Shown here: piece after piece, positions 18,307-27,423 of the stretch
How the letters are laid out: every line of letters begins with the position of its first letter
How positions within the stretch are numbered: position 1 is the stretch's first letter
Assembly (NCBI RefSeq): GCF_014652275.1
Contig: NZ_BMYM01000001.1
Coordinates: 1,302,001-1,366,000 of the forward strand
Origin: Parahalioglobus pacificus
Lineage (GTDB): Bacteria; Pseudomonadota; Gammaproteobacteria; Pseudomonadales; Halieaceae
Direction of reading: 5' to 3'
DNA length: 64,000 bases
The notes under the pieces: generated by a model
Database searches by the model: none
Seen by the model: only the letters and a program-made list of their open reading frames with translations
What the model was told of the DNA's origin: nothing
Made by a program: the position numbers and the translations under genes

Positions 18307-19491
18307 CTAGCGCGCAGCCCGGGGCATCCACAGCCCCGCCGCGGAAATGATGTCCCGCTGAATTTCATTCGTACCACCGCCAAAGGTAATGATCGAACTG
18401 GTCCGGTAAAGTCGTTCTATCTTGCGACCCAATGCATCCCCATGTTCATCATCACGGCGCAACGCTGATTGACCGAGAATCTCACCCAACAGCCGATACA
18501 CCTCAATAAACGCCTCGGAGCCAAAGACCTTGGCTGCTGAGGCGTCCGCCATGTCCAGCGTTTGCTCAGTCATCGCCCACGACTGCTTGTAAACGATGAG
18601 CTTCATGCATTCGATGTCGGCGCGGCAGCGCGCCAGGTTCTGTTGTACCCAGGGCTGGTCTATCACATAGCCACCCTTGGGCAAGGCAGTCGTACGCGCC
18701 CACTTCACCACCTCATTGAACAGCAACGAGGATGGCCCGAAGTTGATAAGACTGAGCCGTTCACGATTAAGCTGGCTTGTCACCAGTTTCCAGCCACTGT
18801 TGAGCTCACCGACACGATAATCGTCACTGACTCGGATATTGTCGTAGAAGGTAGCATTGGTACGGACACCACCGAGGGTCGTTACCGGCGTGCAGCTCCA
18901 GCCTGGGTCGGAGTTAGGCACCAAAAACATTGTGATGCCCTTATGTTTTTTGGGTGCATCCGGGTCTGTTCGACAGGCAAGCCAGGTGTAGTCGCAAAAA
19001 TGGGCCAGTGAGGTCCACATCTTTTGACCATTAATCACCCAATCGTCACCATCGCGTACCGCGCTGGTTTTTAGGCTGGCCAGGTCAGTACCGGCACCGG
19101 GCTCGGAATAACCAATGGAAATCAGCATTTCCCCGGCGAGGATCTTGGGCACGAATTCTCGCTTGATAAATTCATTGCCGTGCTCGGCCAGAATGGGCCC
19201 AACGCTCTCAGTCGTGAGGAAGGGAAAGGGATAACCTGCCCGCATCACTTCCTCAACAAAGATGAACTGCTCAAGCGGCGACATGCCCCGGCCACCCCAG
19301 GCCTCTGGCCAGCCCACGCCGATCCATCCATCTTTACCCATCTGCCGCAACGCCTCACGCCATAAGGGACCTCCGCCCTCCCCCATGTCCCGCTCGCACT
19401 CCTCGCGCAACTCGGGCGTCATCATTGCTGCGAAGTAGGCTCGCAACTCGTCCCTGAGTGCCAACTGCTCGGCGTTAAACTGGATATCCAT
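18307..19491 (-). CDS. Acyl-CoA dehydrogenase family protein, first (alpha-type) subunit
   Basis: FAD enzyme of 394 residues that inserts a 2,3 double bond into acyl-CoA thioesters. It carries GVGWPEAWGGRGMSPLEQ, GYSEPGAGTDLASLKT (flavin and substrate contact), a WVINGQKMWTSLAH stretch and the C-terminal FGGGTNEIQRDIIS motif. Start: ATG at 19491 preceded by AGAGGTGG, rather than the GTG at 19500. First gene of the pair with the 377-aa subunit. Related enzymes with this NEIQRDII signature act on bulky acyl-CoAs, but the substrate is not fixed by sequence. Confidence 0.9.
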   Translation of the reverse strand: MDIQFNAEQLALRDELRAYFAAMMTPELREECERDMGEGGGPLWREALRQMGKDGWIGVGWPEAWGGRGMSPLEQFIFVEEVMRAGYPFPFLTTESVGPILAEHGNEFIKREFVPKILAGEMLISIGYSEPGAGTDLASLKTSAVRDGDDWVINGQKMWTSLAHFCDYTWLACRTDPDAPKKHKGITMFLVPNSDPGWSCTPVTTLGGVRTNATFYDNIRVSDDYRVGELNSGWKLVTSQLNRERLSLINFGPSSLLFNEVVKWARTTALPKGGYVIDQPWVQQNLARCRADIECMKLIVYKQSWAMTEQTLDMADASAAKVFGSEAFIEVYRLLGEILGQSALRRDDEHGDALGRKIERLYRTSSIITFGGGTNEIQRDIISAAGLWMPRAAR

Positions 19492-19582
19492 CTTGTCCAC
19501 CTCTGGTTATAGCTGGCTTATCGTAGCGCCAAGCCACTGCAGCAAAGCCCGCACACCGGGCCATTTTTGTTGACGAATCTGT

Positions 19583-20593
19583 TCAGTCGTCTTTGAGTTC
19601 ACTCACAATGGATTGCCACATGGCATCCGGCGCAGCATAAGGCGCGTAGATCGCCAGGCGGTCAGCGTGCTGCCCGTAGCGCTCTTTCAAGAGGCCAGCG
19701 ATTTCTTCAGGTTTACCGCTCGTGCAGAACGCATCAACAAAATCATCATCAATAAAATCAGCGAGCTCATCCCAGCGCCCTTCCTTGGATAGTTGGTTCA
19801 GCTCGGGTTGGATATCTCCGTAACCCACAGCTTCCATGGGGGGACGATAAGCCGGCGTAGACGCATAAAAGCCCAACAATTGCTTCACGCTGTCCTTTGC
19901 CGCTGCTCGCGTAGCTTCGCTGTCTCCGGTAATGACTATCGCGTTCACCTGCAGGATGAAGTCGCTGCGATCACGGCTCGCCTTTTCCAGCCCTCTGTGG
20001 ACGGCTGGCAGCGCTTGCTCCTCGATAAACGCGCGGCTGTTGAAGGGATGAACGATCAGGCCATCGGCAACCTCACCTGCCACCTCGGTCATCTTGGGCC
20101 CCAGGGCGCCGAGCATGATAGGCGGCGGGCCAAAGTCGTTAGGCCCCGGGTTGAACATGGGCGTCATTAAGGTGTGCGTATAAAAGCGACCCTCGTAATG
20201 GAGGCGCGTACCGTTTTGCCAGCAGTCGAAAATGGCTTTTACGGCCAGGATATAGTCCCGCATGCGCGATGCGGGCGGGCTGAAATCCGTGCCGAAACGC
20301 TTCTCGATATGCGCTTTTACCTGAGAACCTATCCCCAGTAGAAACTTGCCCTGGCTGAATCGCTGCAGGTCCCAGGCCTGATAGGCAAGGTGCAGCGGGT
20401 TGCGGGGAAACGCCACTGCGATGCCCGTTGCAATGCCCATGTCAGGCGCATGCTCCGAAACCAGTGTCAGCGGCAGGAAGGGATCCCAGCTGCCCTCCAG
20501 CGTATAGATGCCATCGTAGCCAATAGCAGCAAGGCGTTTCGCCTCCTCGGCGGCTTCTCCCAGCTGTGCATAGAACGGCCCATCGATCTTCAT
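19583..20593 (-). CDS. Luciferase-like (LLM class, TIGR03617-type) oxidoreductase
   Basis: 336-residue TIM-barrel flavin/F420-type oxidoreductase. Signature regions: LEGSWDPFLPLTLVSEHAPDMGIATGIAVAFPRNPLHLAYQAWDLQRFSQG (barrel strands 1-3), GIGSQVKAHIEKRFG (phosphate-binding loop) and LGALGPKMTEVAGEVADGLIVHPF. The start MKIDGPFYAQ at 20593 is preceded by AAAGGAGAGCGTT; the extension to 20686 is rejected. Divergent from a second LLM gene, 172 bp apart. Families named F420-dependent are typical of actinobacteria, so the cofactor (F420 or FMN) is uncertain here. Confidence 0.85.
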   Translation of the reverse strand: MKIDGPFYAQLGEAAEEAKRLAAIGYDGIYTLEGSWDPFLPLTLVSEHAPDMGIATGIAVAFPRNPLHLAYQAWDLQRFSQGKFLLGIGSQVKAHIEKRFGTDFSPPASRMRDYILAVKAIFDCWQNGTRLHYEGRFYTHTLMTPMFNPGPNDFGPPPIMLGALGPKMTEVAGEVADGLIVHPFNSRAFIEEQALPAVHRGLEKASRDRSDFILQVNAIVITGDSEATRAAAKDSVKQLLGFYASTPAYRPPMEAVGYGDIQPELNQLSKEGRWDELADFIDDDFVDAFCTSGKPEEIAGLLKERYGQHADRLAIYAPYAAPDAMWQSIVSELKDD

Positions 20594-20765
20594 AACGCTC
20601 TCCTTTCGAGTCGCCCACGTTAACGGCACAGCCGCCTTGGCAACAATCGTAGGGGGGCACACATCAAGACCCTGTGCGAGTTTCATCTGGGTGGTTCACG
20701 ATTCTAGACACGCTTGCCGATGCAGGGGGTTAAGCTTTGCTTTCTCATTACGATGGACGCCAAGA

Positions 20766-21650
20766 ATGAAAATAGGAATCTGCCTGCCGTACATGAAAGC
20801 CGGCCTTACCCGGGGCGATTATCTGGCGTGGTTCAAACGCGTCGACGAAGGCCCGTTTCACGCCATCTCCTGCGGTGAGCGTATCCACGGCCCCACCTAT
20901 GACATGCGCGTCGTGCTTTCGGCCGCCGCCATGGCGACAACTACCCTGGAGATTACGCCCACGCTTTACGTGCTCCCCATGCACAGCGCCACTCGCGTCG
21001 CCAAGGAAGTTGCCACGCTGGATGTGCTCTCCGGTGGCCGCGTCAATCAAATCGTGGTGGGCTACGGCGGGCGGGAAAAAGACTATGAGGCAGTAGGTGC
21101 TGCGTTTACGGGTCGTTATGGCCGCATGGACAGGCAAGTGGCGCAGATGAAGGCGATCTGGCGCGGCGAAGAAGTAATCGAGGGCGCGGGCGAAATCGGC
21201 CCCGTGCCGACGCGGGCCGGTGGCCCGAAGTTGTTGAGCGGAGCTATGGGCCCCAAAAGCATCGCCCGCTGCGCCCAATGGGCAGACGGTCTCTACGCCT
21301 GGTCAGGCAATGGCGAACAGCACGAACTGGAGAACACCTTTGCGATGATGGACAAAAGCTGGGCAGAAGCCGGGCGTGACATCGCGCCCTACCGCATGGG
21401 CGGTTTCTGGTACACGCTGGCGGACGAGGGGCAACGCAAGTTGTACGACTATGTCTATGAGTACCTTGCCATTGCCGGCCCGGAAATCGCCACAATGATG
21501 GCCGAATCGGTTCACCGCAGCACGCCGGATGCGGTTGCCCGGGCGCTGGACAACGCAGAGGCCGCCGGCTGCGAGGAAATATTCATGGTACCGGCCACCG
21601 CGGAGCTCAGTGAACTGGACCGTCTCATCACCCTGCTTGAGTCGCGCTAG
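20766..21650 (+). CDS. Luciferase-like (LLM class) flavin-dependent oxidoreductase
   Basis: 294-residue LLM-family enzyme starting MKIGICLPYMKAG (ATG at 20766). Features: RIHGPTYDMRVVLSAAAMATTTLEI, the loop TLDVLSGGRVNQIVVGYGGREKDYEA with its GxGxG-type phosphate site, and LSGAMGPKSIARCAQWADGLY. A long upstream in-frame extension to 20637 overlaps the divergent LLM gene and has poor composition. Reduction or monooxygenation of an unknown substrate is inferred from the family. Two divergent LLM genes next to a dehydrogenase pair suggest a shared catabolic pathway. Confidence 0.86.
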   Translation: MKIGICLPYMKAGLTRGDYLAWFKRVDEGPFHAISCGERIHGPTYDMRVVLSAAAMATTTLEITPTLYVLPMHSATRVAKEVATLDVLSGGRVNQIVVGYGGREKDYEAVGAAFTGRYGRMDRQVAQMKAIWRGEEVIEGAGEIGPVPTRAGGPKLLSGAMGPKSIARCAQWADGLYAWSGNGEQHELENTFAMMDKSWAEAGRDIAPYRMGGFWYTLADEGQRKLYDYVYEYLAIAGPEIATMMAESVHRSTPDAVARALDNAEAAGCEEIFMVPATAELSELDRLITLLESR

Positions 21651-21676
21651 GCCGGCACAGCTCTAACCTTTGTTCG

Positions 21677-21725
21677 CGTAGCCACCGATAGGTGGCTACG
21701 TTCTGTGGCCTAGGCCACCCTTTTT
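21677..21725 (+). terminator. Stem-loops downstream of the LLM gene
   Basis: A 10-bp stem (arms CGTAGCCACC at 21677-21686 and GGTGGCTACG at 21691-21700, loop GATA) is followed by a 14-bp palindrome (GTGGCC-TA-GGCCAC, 21705-21718) and then a T5 run. The stem lies 27 bp past the LLM stop. This is a probable transcription terminator; the short T run makes the second element the better candidate. Confidence 0.6.
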
Positions 21726-21880
21726 CACCCTGAGCGCTCTCTTCTCCTACCAACCAACGGATAAAAGTCATTAGATCGAATGCGCTGCCCGGATTAATAG
21801 CCGCATTCCCCCCTCCCTGACTTTGCTCTCAGCGGCTATACTCGCCGCCTCACCAGAAAGGCCGAATAACGGGATACTCC

Positions 21881-24487
21881 ATGGCAAAGCGCGTTTACCT
21901 GTTCAGCGAAGGTAGCAAGGACGACAGAGAGTTGTTGGGCGGCAAAGGTGCCAACCTCTGCGAAATGACCAACCTGGGCTTACCAGTTCCCTTCGGTTTT
22001 ATCATCACGACGCCCACCTGCCGCGAATTCTTCGAAGGCGGTAACCAGTTGCCCAACTTGTTGGAACAGGAGTATCGGGTCGCCCTGGATCTGGTGGAAA
22101 AGGAAATGGGTGCGCGCTTCGGCGACCCTGATAATCCACTACTGTTCTCAGTGCGCTCCGGCGCGCCGGTCTCAATGCCGGGCATGATGAACACCATTCT
22201 GAACCTTGGCCTCAACGACGAGATCGCAGCGGGCCTGGCGCGTAAAACGGGCAATCCCCGCTTTGCCTATGATTCCTACCGCCGCTTCATCCAGATGTTC
22301 GCCGACGTGGTGCTGGGCGTAGAGGGCGAGAAATTCGAGCACGAGATCAGTCGCTATAAAGCCGAGCATGGCAAAACCCTAGACACCGATATGTCCGCCG
22401 AGGACTGGCAGGCCATCATCGCGGTGTTCAAGCAAATCACTGATTTCCCACAGGACCCTTTTGAACAGTTGCGACTCGCAGTGGAGGCTGTATTCCTCTC
22501 CTGGTACACACCGCGCGCCAATGTCTACCGTGAAATGAACAACATTCCAGAGACCCTGGGCACCGCGGTCAATGTACAGGCCATGGTGTTTGGCAACTTT
22601 GGCGAAGACTCGGGTTCTGGCGTGGCATTCACTCGCAATCCGTCCACCGGCGAGAAAACTTTCTTCGGTGAGTTCCTGTTTAACGCTGCCGGCGAAGATG
22701 TGGTTGCGGGCATTCGGACACCGCAACCGATCGACGCGCTTAACAGCGGCCTCCCCGAGGTTTACGACGAGCTTTACAAAACCCAAGCCTTGCTGGAAAA
22801 GCACTACCGCGACATGCAGGATATCGAGTTCACCGTGCAGGAAGGTCGTTTCTACATGCTGCAGACTCGCAGCGGTAAACGTACCGGCCGCGCTTCAATC
22901 AAGATCGCCGTGGATATGGTTGGCGAAGGTCTCATCAGTGAGAAAGAGGCATTGATGCGCGTCTCGCCGGAACACGTGGAAGCGTTTCTGCACCCGATGG
23001 TAGATCCCAGCGCCAAGCAAGACATTGTAACCATCGGCTTACCGGCCAGCCCCGGCGGCGCCACCGGCGCAGTGGTGTTCTCCGCTGACGAGGCGGTAGA
23101 GGTTAACCGCGATGGCACTGCCGTTGTGCTGGTGCGGCGGGAAACAACACCTGAAGACATTCACGGCATGAAAGTTGCTGAGGGCATCTTGACCGAACTG
23201 GGCGGCATGACATCACACGCTGCGGTTGTCGCCCGCGGCATGGGCGTTTGCGCAATCACAGGTGCTGGTGGCCTCACCATAGATTACGAAGCAGGCACAG
23301 CGACCACAGAGGACGGCGTGGTAATTAGCCGAGGAGATATCATTACGCTGGACGGCACCGCCGGCGAGGTGATGCTGGGCGATATCCCGAAGACTGAAGC
23401 CAGCTCCTCGGAAGACTTCCAGGTGCTCCTATCGTGGGCCGACAAACACCGCAAGCTCAAGGTAAGGGCCAACGCAGAGACAGCGGAAGATGCGGCCAAA
23501 GCGCGTGAGCTCGGGGCCGAAGGCATAGGGCTGTGCCGCACCGAACACATGTTTTTCGAGAGTGAACGCATCCCCTTGATGCGCGCCATGATCCTCGCCG
23601 AAGACAAACGCGAGCGCAAAAAATATCTGAAGGAACTGCAGGCATACCAACATGCGGACATGCTGGAGCTGTTCAAAGTCATGAAAGGGCTTCCGGTCAC
23701 CGTGCGCCTACTGGACCCTCCCCTGCACGAATTCCTGCCGCACACCCGAGATGACATGGAGGCACTGGCCACGCGGCTGGGTAAGAGCGTAGAGACCATC
23801 GCCGAAGCCACAGAGAATCTGAACGAAGTAAACCCCATGCTGGGCTTCCGCGGCTGTCGACTGTCAGTGGTCTATCCGGAAATCACGAAAATGCAGGTGA
23901 AAGCCATTATTGGCGCCGCCGCAGAAGCGGCGGAACTGGGCTATAAACCCTTCCCGGAAATCATGATTCCGCTGGTGGTGAACGTGCGTGAAATTCGTCT
24001 CATCACCGACATCATCGACCGTGGCATCTACAAAGTACTGAAACAAAAATCCATCTCCCTGCCCTACAGAATCGGCACCATGATGGAAACGCCGCGCGCT
24101 TGCCTGGGTGCTGACCGCCTTGCACCCGAGGTGGAGTTTATGAGCTTTGGCACTAACGACCTCACACAAATGACCTACGGCTTCAGCCGCGATGATGCAG
24201 GCCGCTTCATCCCGCAGTACCTCGACAAAAAGTTGATTGAAAATGATCCCTTCGTGTCACTGGATCAGCGCGCCGTAGGTAAGCTAATGGCCATGGCTGT
24301 GGCTGATTCCAAAGCGCGCAAGAAAGGCATCAAGTACGGAATCTGTGGTGAACACGGCGGCGACCCCCGCTCCGTGCGTTTTTGCCATGAATTGGGCCTG
24401 GATTATGTGTCTTGCAGTCCCTACCGTGTCCCCGTTGCTCGCATCGCCGCCGCACAGGCCAATGTACGGGCCGACCTGGACGACTAG
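21881..24487 (+). CDS. ppdK: Pyruvate, phosphate dikinase
   Basis: Reversible conversion ATP + Pi + pyruvate to AMP + PPi + phosphoenolpyruvate. 868 residues, the usual length. The N-terminal ATP-grasp part starts MAKRVYLFSEGSKDDRELLGGKGANLCEM, with SVRSGAPVSMPGMMNTILNLGLND in it. The phosphohistidine loop LGGMTSHAAVVARGMG (about residue 440), FGTNDLTQMTYGFSRDD and CGEHGGDPRSVRFCHEL (catalytic Cys loop) follow in order. Stand-alone gene, separated from the cupin by a hairpin. Suggests flexible PEP/pyruvate interconversion in gluconeogenesis. Confidence 0.96.
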   Translation: MAKRVYLFSEGSKDDRELLGGKGANLCEMTNLGLPVPFGFIITTPTCREFFEGGNQLPNLLEQEYRVALDLVEKEMGARFGDPDNPLLFSVRSGAPVSMPGMMNTILNLGLNDEIAAGLARKTGNPRFAYDSYRRFIQMFADVVLGVEGEKFEHEISRYKAEHGKTLDTDMSAEDWQAIIAVFKQITDFPQDPFEQLRLAVEAVFLSWYTPRANVYREMNNIPETLGTAVNVQAMVFGNFGEDSGSGVAFTRNPSTGEKTFFGEFLFNAAGEDVVAGIRTPQPIDALNSGLPEVYDELYKTQALLEKHYRDMQDIEFTVQEGRFYMLQTRSGKRTGRASIKIAVDMVGEGLISEKEALMRVSPEHVEAFLHPMVDPSAKQDIVTIGLPASPGGATGAVVFSADEAVEVNRDGTAVVLVRRETTPEDIHGMKVAEGILTELGGMTSHAAVVARGMGVCAITGAGGLTIDYEAGTATTEDGVVISRGDIITLDGTAGEVMLGDIPKTEASSSEDFQVLLSWADKHRKLKVRANAETAEDAAKARELGAEGIGLCRTEHMFFESERIPLMRAMILAEDKRERKKYLKELQAYQHADMLELFKVMKGLPVTVRLLDPPLHEFLPHTRDDMEALATRLGKSVETIAEATENLNEVNPMLGFRGCRLSVVYPEITKMQVKAIIGAAAEAAELGYKPFPEIMIPLVVNVREIRLITDIIDRGIYKVLKQKSISLPYRIGTMMETPRACLGADRLAPEVEFMSFGTNDLTQMTYGFSRDDAGRFIPQYLDKKLIENDPFVSLDQRAVGKLMAMAVADSKARKKGIKYGICGEHGGDPRSVRFCHELGLDYVSCSPYRVPVARIAAAQANVRADLDD

Positions 24488-24518
24488 CTATACCCGGCTT
24501 GATCCAAATCACGTCTAT

Positions 24519-24550
24519 CGCAAATCTGGCCTGAGTCAGGCCAGTTTGCG
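24519..24550. terminator. Strong hairpin between ppdK and cupin gene
   Basis: Arms CGCAAA-T-CTGGCCTGA and TCAGGCCAG-T-TTGCG pair over about 15 bp, with a single bulged T, closing on a very short loop. It is 32 bp past the ppdK stop and ends about 60 bp before the cupin ATG. There is no T run, so it is either a weak terminator or an mRNA-processing/stability element. Confidence 0.5.
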
Positions 24551-24609
24551 CTTGTTCACAACTCCCCCTTGGTAATACTTTCCCTTTAATCACTGGAAGC
24601 GGTACACCC

Positions 24610-24942
24610 ATGTCGGACAGTAACTGGAAAGTCTTTGTCGTTGACGCCCTGCGTTCCCAACTGGACGGTGCACCGGTGGAATATCAGGAGTTCCTTAAGG
24701 TCCTTGCCCTCAGCTGTGGCATCTACCATTTGGCTGCCGGCAGTACTGACATGCAATCACCCCACGATGAGGACGAGGTGTACCACGTGCTCAGTGGTCG
24801 CGCTCGTATGCGCTTGGGCGACGAGGAGCGGGATGTCACCCCGGGCACCTTGCTCTACGTGGGTGCCACCACCGACCATTCGTTCTTTGAGATCGAAGAA
24901 GACATGACCCTGTTGGTATTCTTCACCGGCACCGCGGGCTAA
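24610..24942 (+). CDS. Small cupin-domain protein
   Basis: 110-residue single cupin barrel. The first cupin motif is visible as SPHDEDEVYHVLSGRARM (H-x-E-E-x-H-like metal ligands) and the second as PGTLLYVGATTDHSFFEIEED (G-x-P... replaced, but the H ligand is present). A metal-binding small molecule or stress role is inferred. Downstream of ppdK past a hairpin, and convergent with the DUF819 gene 18 bp away. Confidence 0.75.
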   Translation: MSDSNWKVFVVDALRSQLDGAPVEYQEFLKVLALSCGIYHLAAGSTDMQSPHDEDEVYHVLSGRARMRLGDEERDVTPGTLLYVGATTDHSFFEIEEDMTLLVFFTGTAG

Positions 24943-24960
24943 GCCGACACGTCGGCGACC

Positions 24961-26121
24961 CTAAAGAATCGCGCCCCAGAAGTTGTAAACCACTGTGCCC
25001 AGGAAGGTACCCAGGGCATAGCCCAGCACACCAACCAGTACACCCGGTGTCACCAGATTTCGCCAGCCCTTGGTGGCAGCCAGCGCAGGCGCGGTGGTTG
25101 CCCCCAGCACCGCTGCATTCGACGCGGTAATCAACTCCGGCAGGCTGAGACCCAGTAGCGACCCCAGACCGAAGGTGACCAGCGCATGCACCGTCAGCAG
25201 GATGAACACCAGCGCAACCAGCAGGGGTGCCACTTCCAGCATAGCAATGACGTCCGCCCCCGCCGCAATGGCCGCAAAGAACACGAATGACAGGGCCACG
25301 CCCAATTCGAAGCTGCCGGCCAGCCGCGATGCCAGCTTTGGTGCAGCAGTGGCGAAGCCCAGCGCAAATACCGTGATCAATACGTAGCGCCAGGCATAGA
25401 GGTCGAAGGCTGACACCAGTGCATCACTGACTGCAACAATGCCCATGGCCGTAGCCAGCGCGAGGCAGAGGGACATGGCTGAAATCTCAGGGCCCGTCTC
25501 GTCGACCACTGTCTCAGTATCGTCATGCGATACAAATCGCCGTGACAACCAGAGCCACCCAGGCATCAACGCCAGCATACCCAGATACACAGCCGAAAAA
25601 AGGTTGTCCGCCGCCGTGGCTGCCGAGAAGAACGAAGCATCCTCGCGCAACCTTGTCAGATCCCCCAGCGCCGCGTAGTTGACCGAACCGCCAATGTAGG
25701 TGGACGTAAACAGGCCCGCGATAGCGGCTTCACGCTGCTCTGGCGCTATCGGTGCGGCCGCGCCCAGTGCACTCAGGTCTAATAACAGTGCTGCTACTGT
25801 GACGCCCACCACCGTTCCCAGGGCGGCCAGCAGAAATGCAGCAGTTGTTCGGGTGGCCTCCATAACAATTTTGCGCAGATCCGCCTTGAACAGGAACAGG
25901 GGTATCAGCACCGGCACGACATAACTGAAGACAAACCCGTAGGCCGGCGCATCGTGAGGGATGATGCCCAGGTTAGCCGCCAATATTGCGCCCAGAATCG
26001 CAATGACAGCGCCCGTGAGGTTCGACCCTATGCGGGTGCGCTCCAGCAGGAAAGCCGCTCCGGCAATGACGAACAGGCTGGCCATAACAGCCATGTGGTT
26101 ATCGGGCGCAAGCAGCGACAT
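24961..26121 (-). CDS. DUF819-family integral membrane protein
   Basis: 386-residue inner-membrane protein with around 10-11 hydrophobic segments (for example LFVIAGAAFLLE, VIAILGAILAANLG, AAFLLAALGTVVGVTVAALL, LVALVFILLTVHALVTFGLG). The loop FTSTYIGGSVNYAALGD is characteristic of the DUF819 family (YjcL-like), which has a permease-like fold but no known substrate. It is convergent with the cupin and divergent from the aminotransferase. Confidence 0.82.
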   Translation of the reverse strand: MSLLAPDNHMAVMASLFVIAGAAFLLERTRIGSNLTGAVIAILGAILAANLGIIPHDAPAYGFVFSYVVPVLIPLFLFKADLRKIVMEATRTTAAFLLAALGTVVGVTVAALLLDLSALGAAAPIAPEQREAAIAGLFTSTYIGGSVNYAALGDLTRLREDASFFSAATAADNLFSAVYLGMLALMPGWLWLSRRFVSHDDTETVVDETGPEISAMSLCLALATAMGIVAVSDALVSAFDLYAWRYVLITVFALGFATAAPKLASRLAGSFELGVALSFVFFAAIAAGADVIAMLEVAPLLVALVFILLTVHALVTFGLGSLLGLSLPELITASNAAVLGATTAPALAATKGWRNLVTPGVLVGVLGYALGTFLGTVVYNFWGAIL

Positions 26122-26244
26122 AAGGTCTCCAAACCATCGATTTTGTATCAGGGGAACTAATCCGGACTATAAGTGAGGCTCGCTTATGCTGCCAGCCCAA
26201 ACCTGATACTGTTCGCGTCCTTTATCGCGCAGGACCTTACCACC

Positions 26245-27423
26245 ATGACCAACAGCTTCTTTCCGCCGATTCGTACCCTGATGGGCCCCGGCCCCTCCGA
26301 TGTATCGCCTCGCGTTCTGGGCGCATTGGGCCGGCCCACGATCGGGCACCTGGATCCCCTGTTTGTCACCTTGATGGATGAAATCAAGGGCTTGCTGCAA
26401 TACGTTTTCCAAACGGAAAACGCCCTGACGCTGCCGGTGTCTGCACCCGGTTCTGCGGGCATGGAAGCCTGTTTTGTCAACCTTGTCAGTCCCGGCGACA
26501 CCGTCATTGTCTGCCAAAATGGCGTCTTCGGCGGGCGCATGAAGGAAAACGTGGAGCGTTGCGCCGCGACCGCGATCATGGTTCAGGATGAATGGGGTCA
26601 GCCTGTGGATCCGGAAAAAGTCCGCGAGGCTTTCAAGAGTAACCCCAAGGCGTCACTGCTGGCCTTTGTCCACGCCGAGACATCCACCGGCACGCGCAGC
26701 GATGCCGAAACCCTGTGTGCAATCGCCCGTGAAAACGGGGCACTGTCCATTGTGGATACGGTGACGTCTCTTGGTGGCATAGAGCTCAAGGTGGATGACT
26801 GGGGTGCGGATGCGGTGTATTCTGGCTCTCAAAAATGCCTATCGTGCGTACCGGGTATCTCGCCGGTGACCTTCAGCCCGCGCGCCGTGGAGCGCATCCA
26901 GAACCGCACTCACAAGGTACAGAGTTGGTTCCTGGATATGCAGCTAGTCATGGGCTATTGGGGCGGCGACAGCAAGCGGGCTTACCACCACACCGCACCG
27001 GTTAATGACCTCTACGCCCTGCATGAATCACTTGTCATGCTGCAAGAAGAAGGCTTGGAGTCCGCTTTTCAGCGTCACCGTCGCAACCATGAGGCTCTGG
27101 TCGCTGGTTTGGAAGCCATGGGTCTGGCCATGGCCGTGTCGCCTGAATGGCGCTTGCCACAGCTTAACAGCGTGCTGATTCCCGAGGGCATTGATGACGC
27201 CAGCGTGCGCAGCTCACTGCTCAATGATTTCAATCTCGAAATTGGCGCAGGCTTGGGGGCGCTCGCCGGCAGAACCTGGCGCATCGGCCTGATGGGTTAT
27301 GCAAGCAACACTGCCAATGTCATCGCCTGCCTCAGCGCGCTGGAAGCAGTGCTCGCCGGCCAGGGCTACTCATTGCCCACCGGTGCTGGCATCGACGCGG
27401 CCAGACAACAGTTGGCCGCCTGA
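26245..27423 (+). CDS. Class V aminotransferase (serine/alanine-glyoxylate type)
   Basis: PLP enzyme of 392 residues from the alanine/serine-glyoxylate and serine-pyruvate aminotransferase group. It begins MTNSFFPPIRTLMGPGPSDV with the typical GPGPS motif, has a GSAGMEACFVNLVSPGD cofactor region, DTVTSLGGIELKVDDWGADAVYSGSQKCLS (catalytic Lys in GSQK) and ARTWRIGLMGYAS. Start at 26245 (ATG); an upstream in-frame run to 26173 is not needed. The last 54 bases overlap the end of the convergent DUF457 gene. Confidence 0.93.
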   Translation: MTNSFFPPIRTLMGPGPSDVSPRVLGALGRPTIGHLDPLFVTLMDEIKGLLQYVFQTENALTLPVSAPGSAGMEACFVNLVSPGDTVIVCQNGVFGGRMKENVERCAATAIMVQDEWGQPVDPEKVREAFKSNPKASLLAFVHAETSTGTRSDAETLCAIARENGALSIVDTVTSLGGIELKVDDWGADAVYSGSQKCLSCVPGISPVTFSPRAVERIQNRTHKVQSWFLDMQLVMGYWGGDSKRAYHHTAPVNDLYALHESLVMLQEEGLESAFQRHRRNHEALVAGLEAMGLAMAVSPEWRLPQLNSVLIPEGIDDASVRSSLLNDFNLEIGAGLGALAGRTWRIGLMGYASNTANVIACLSALEAVLAGQGYSLPTGAGIDAARQQLAA

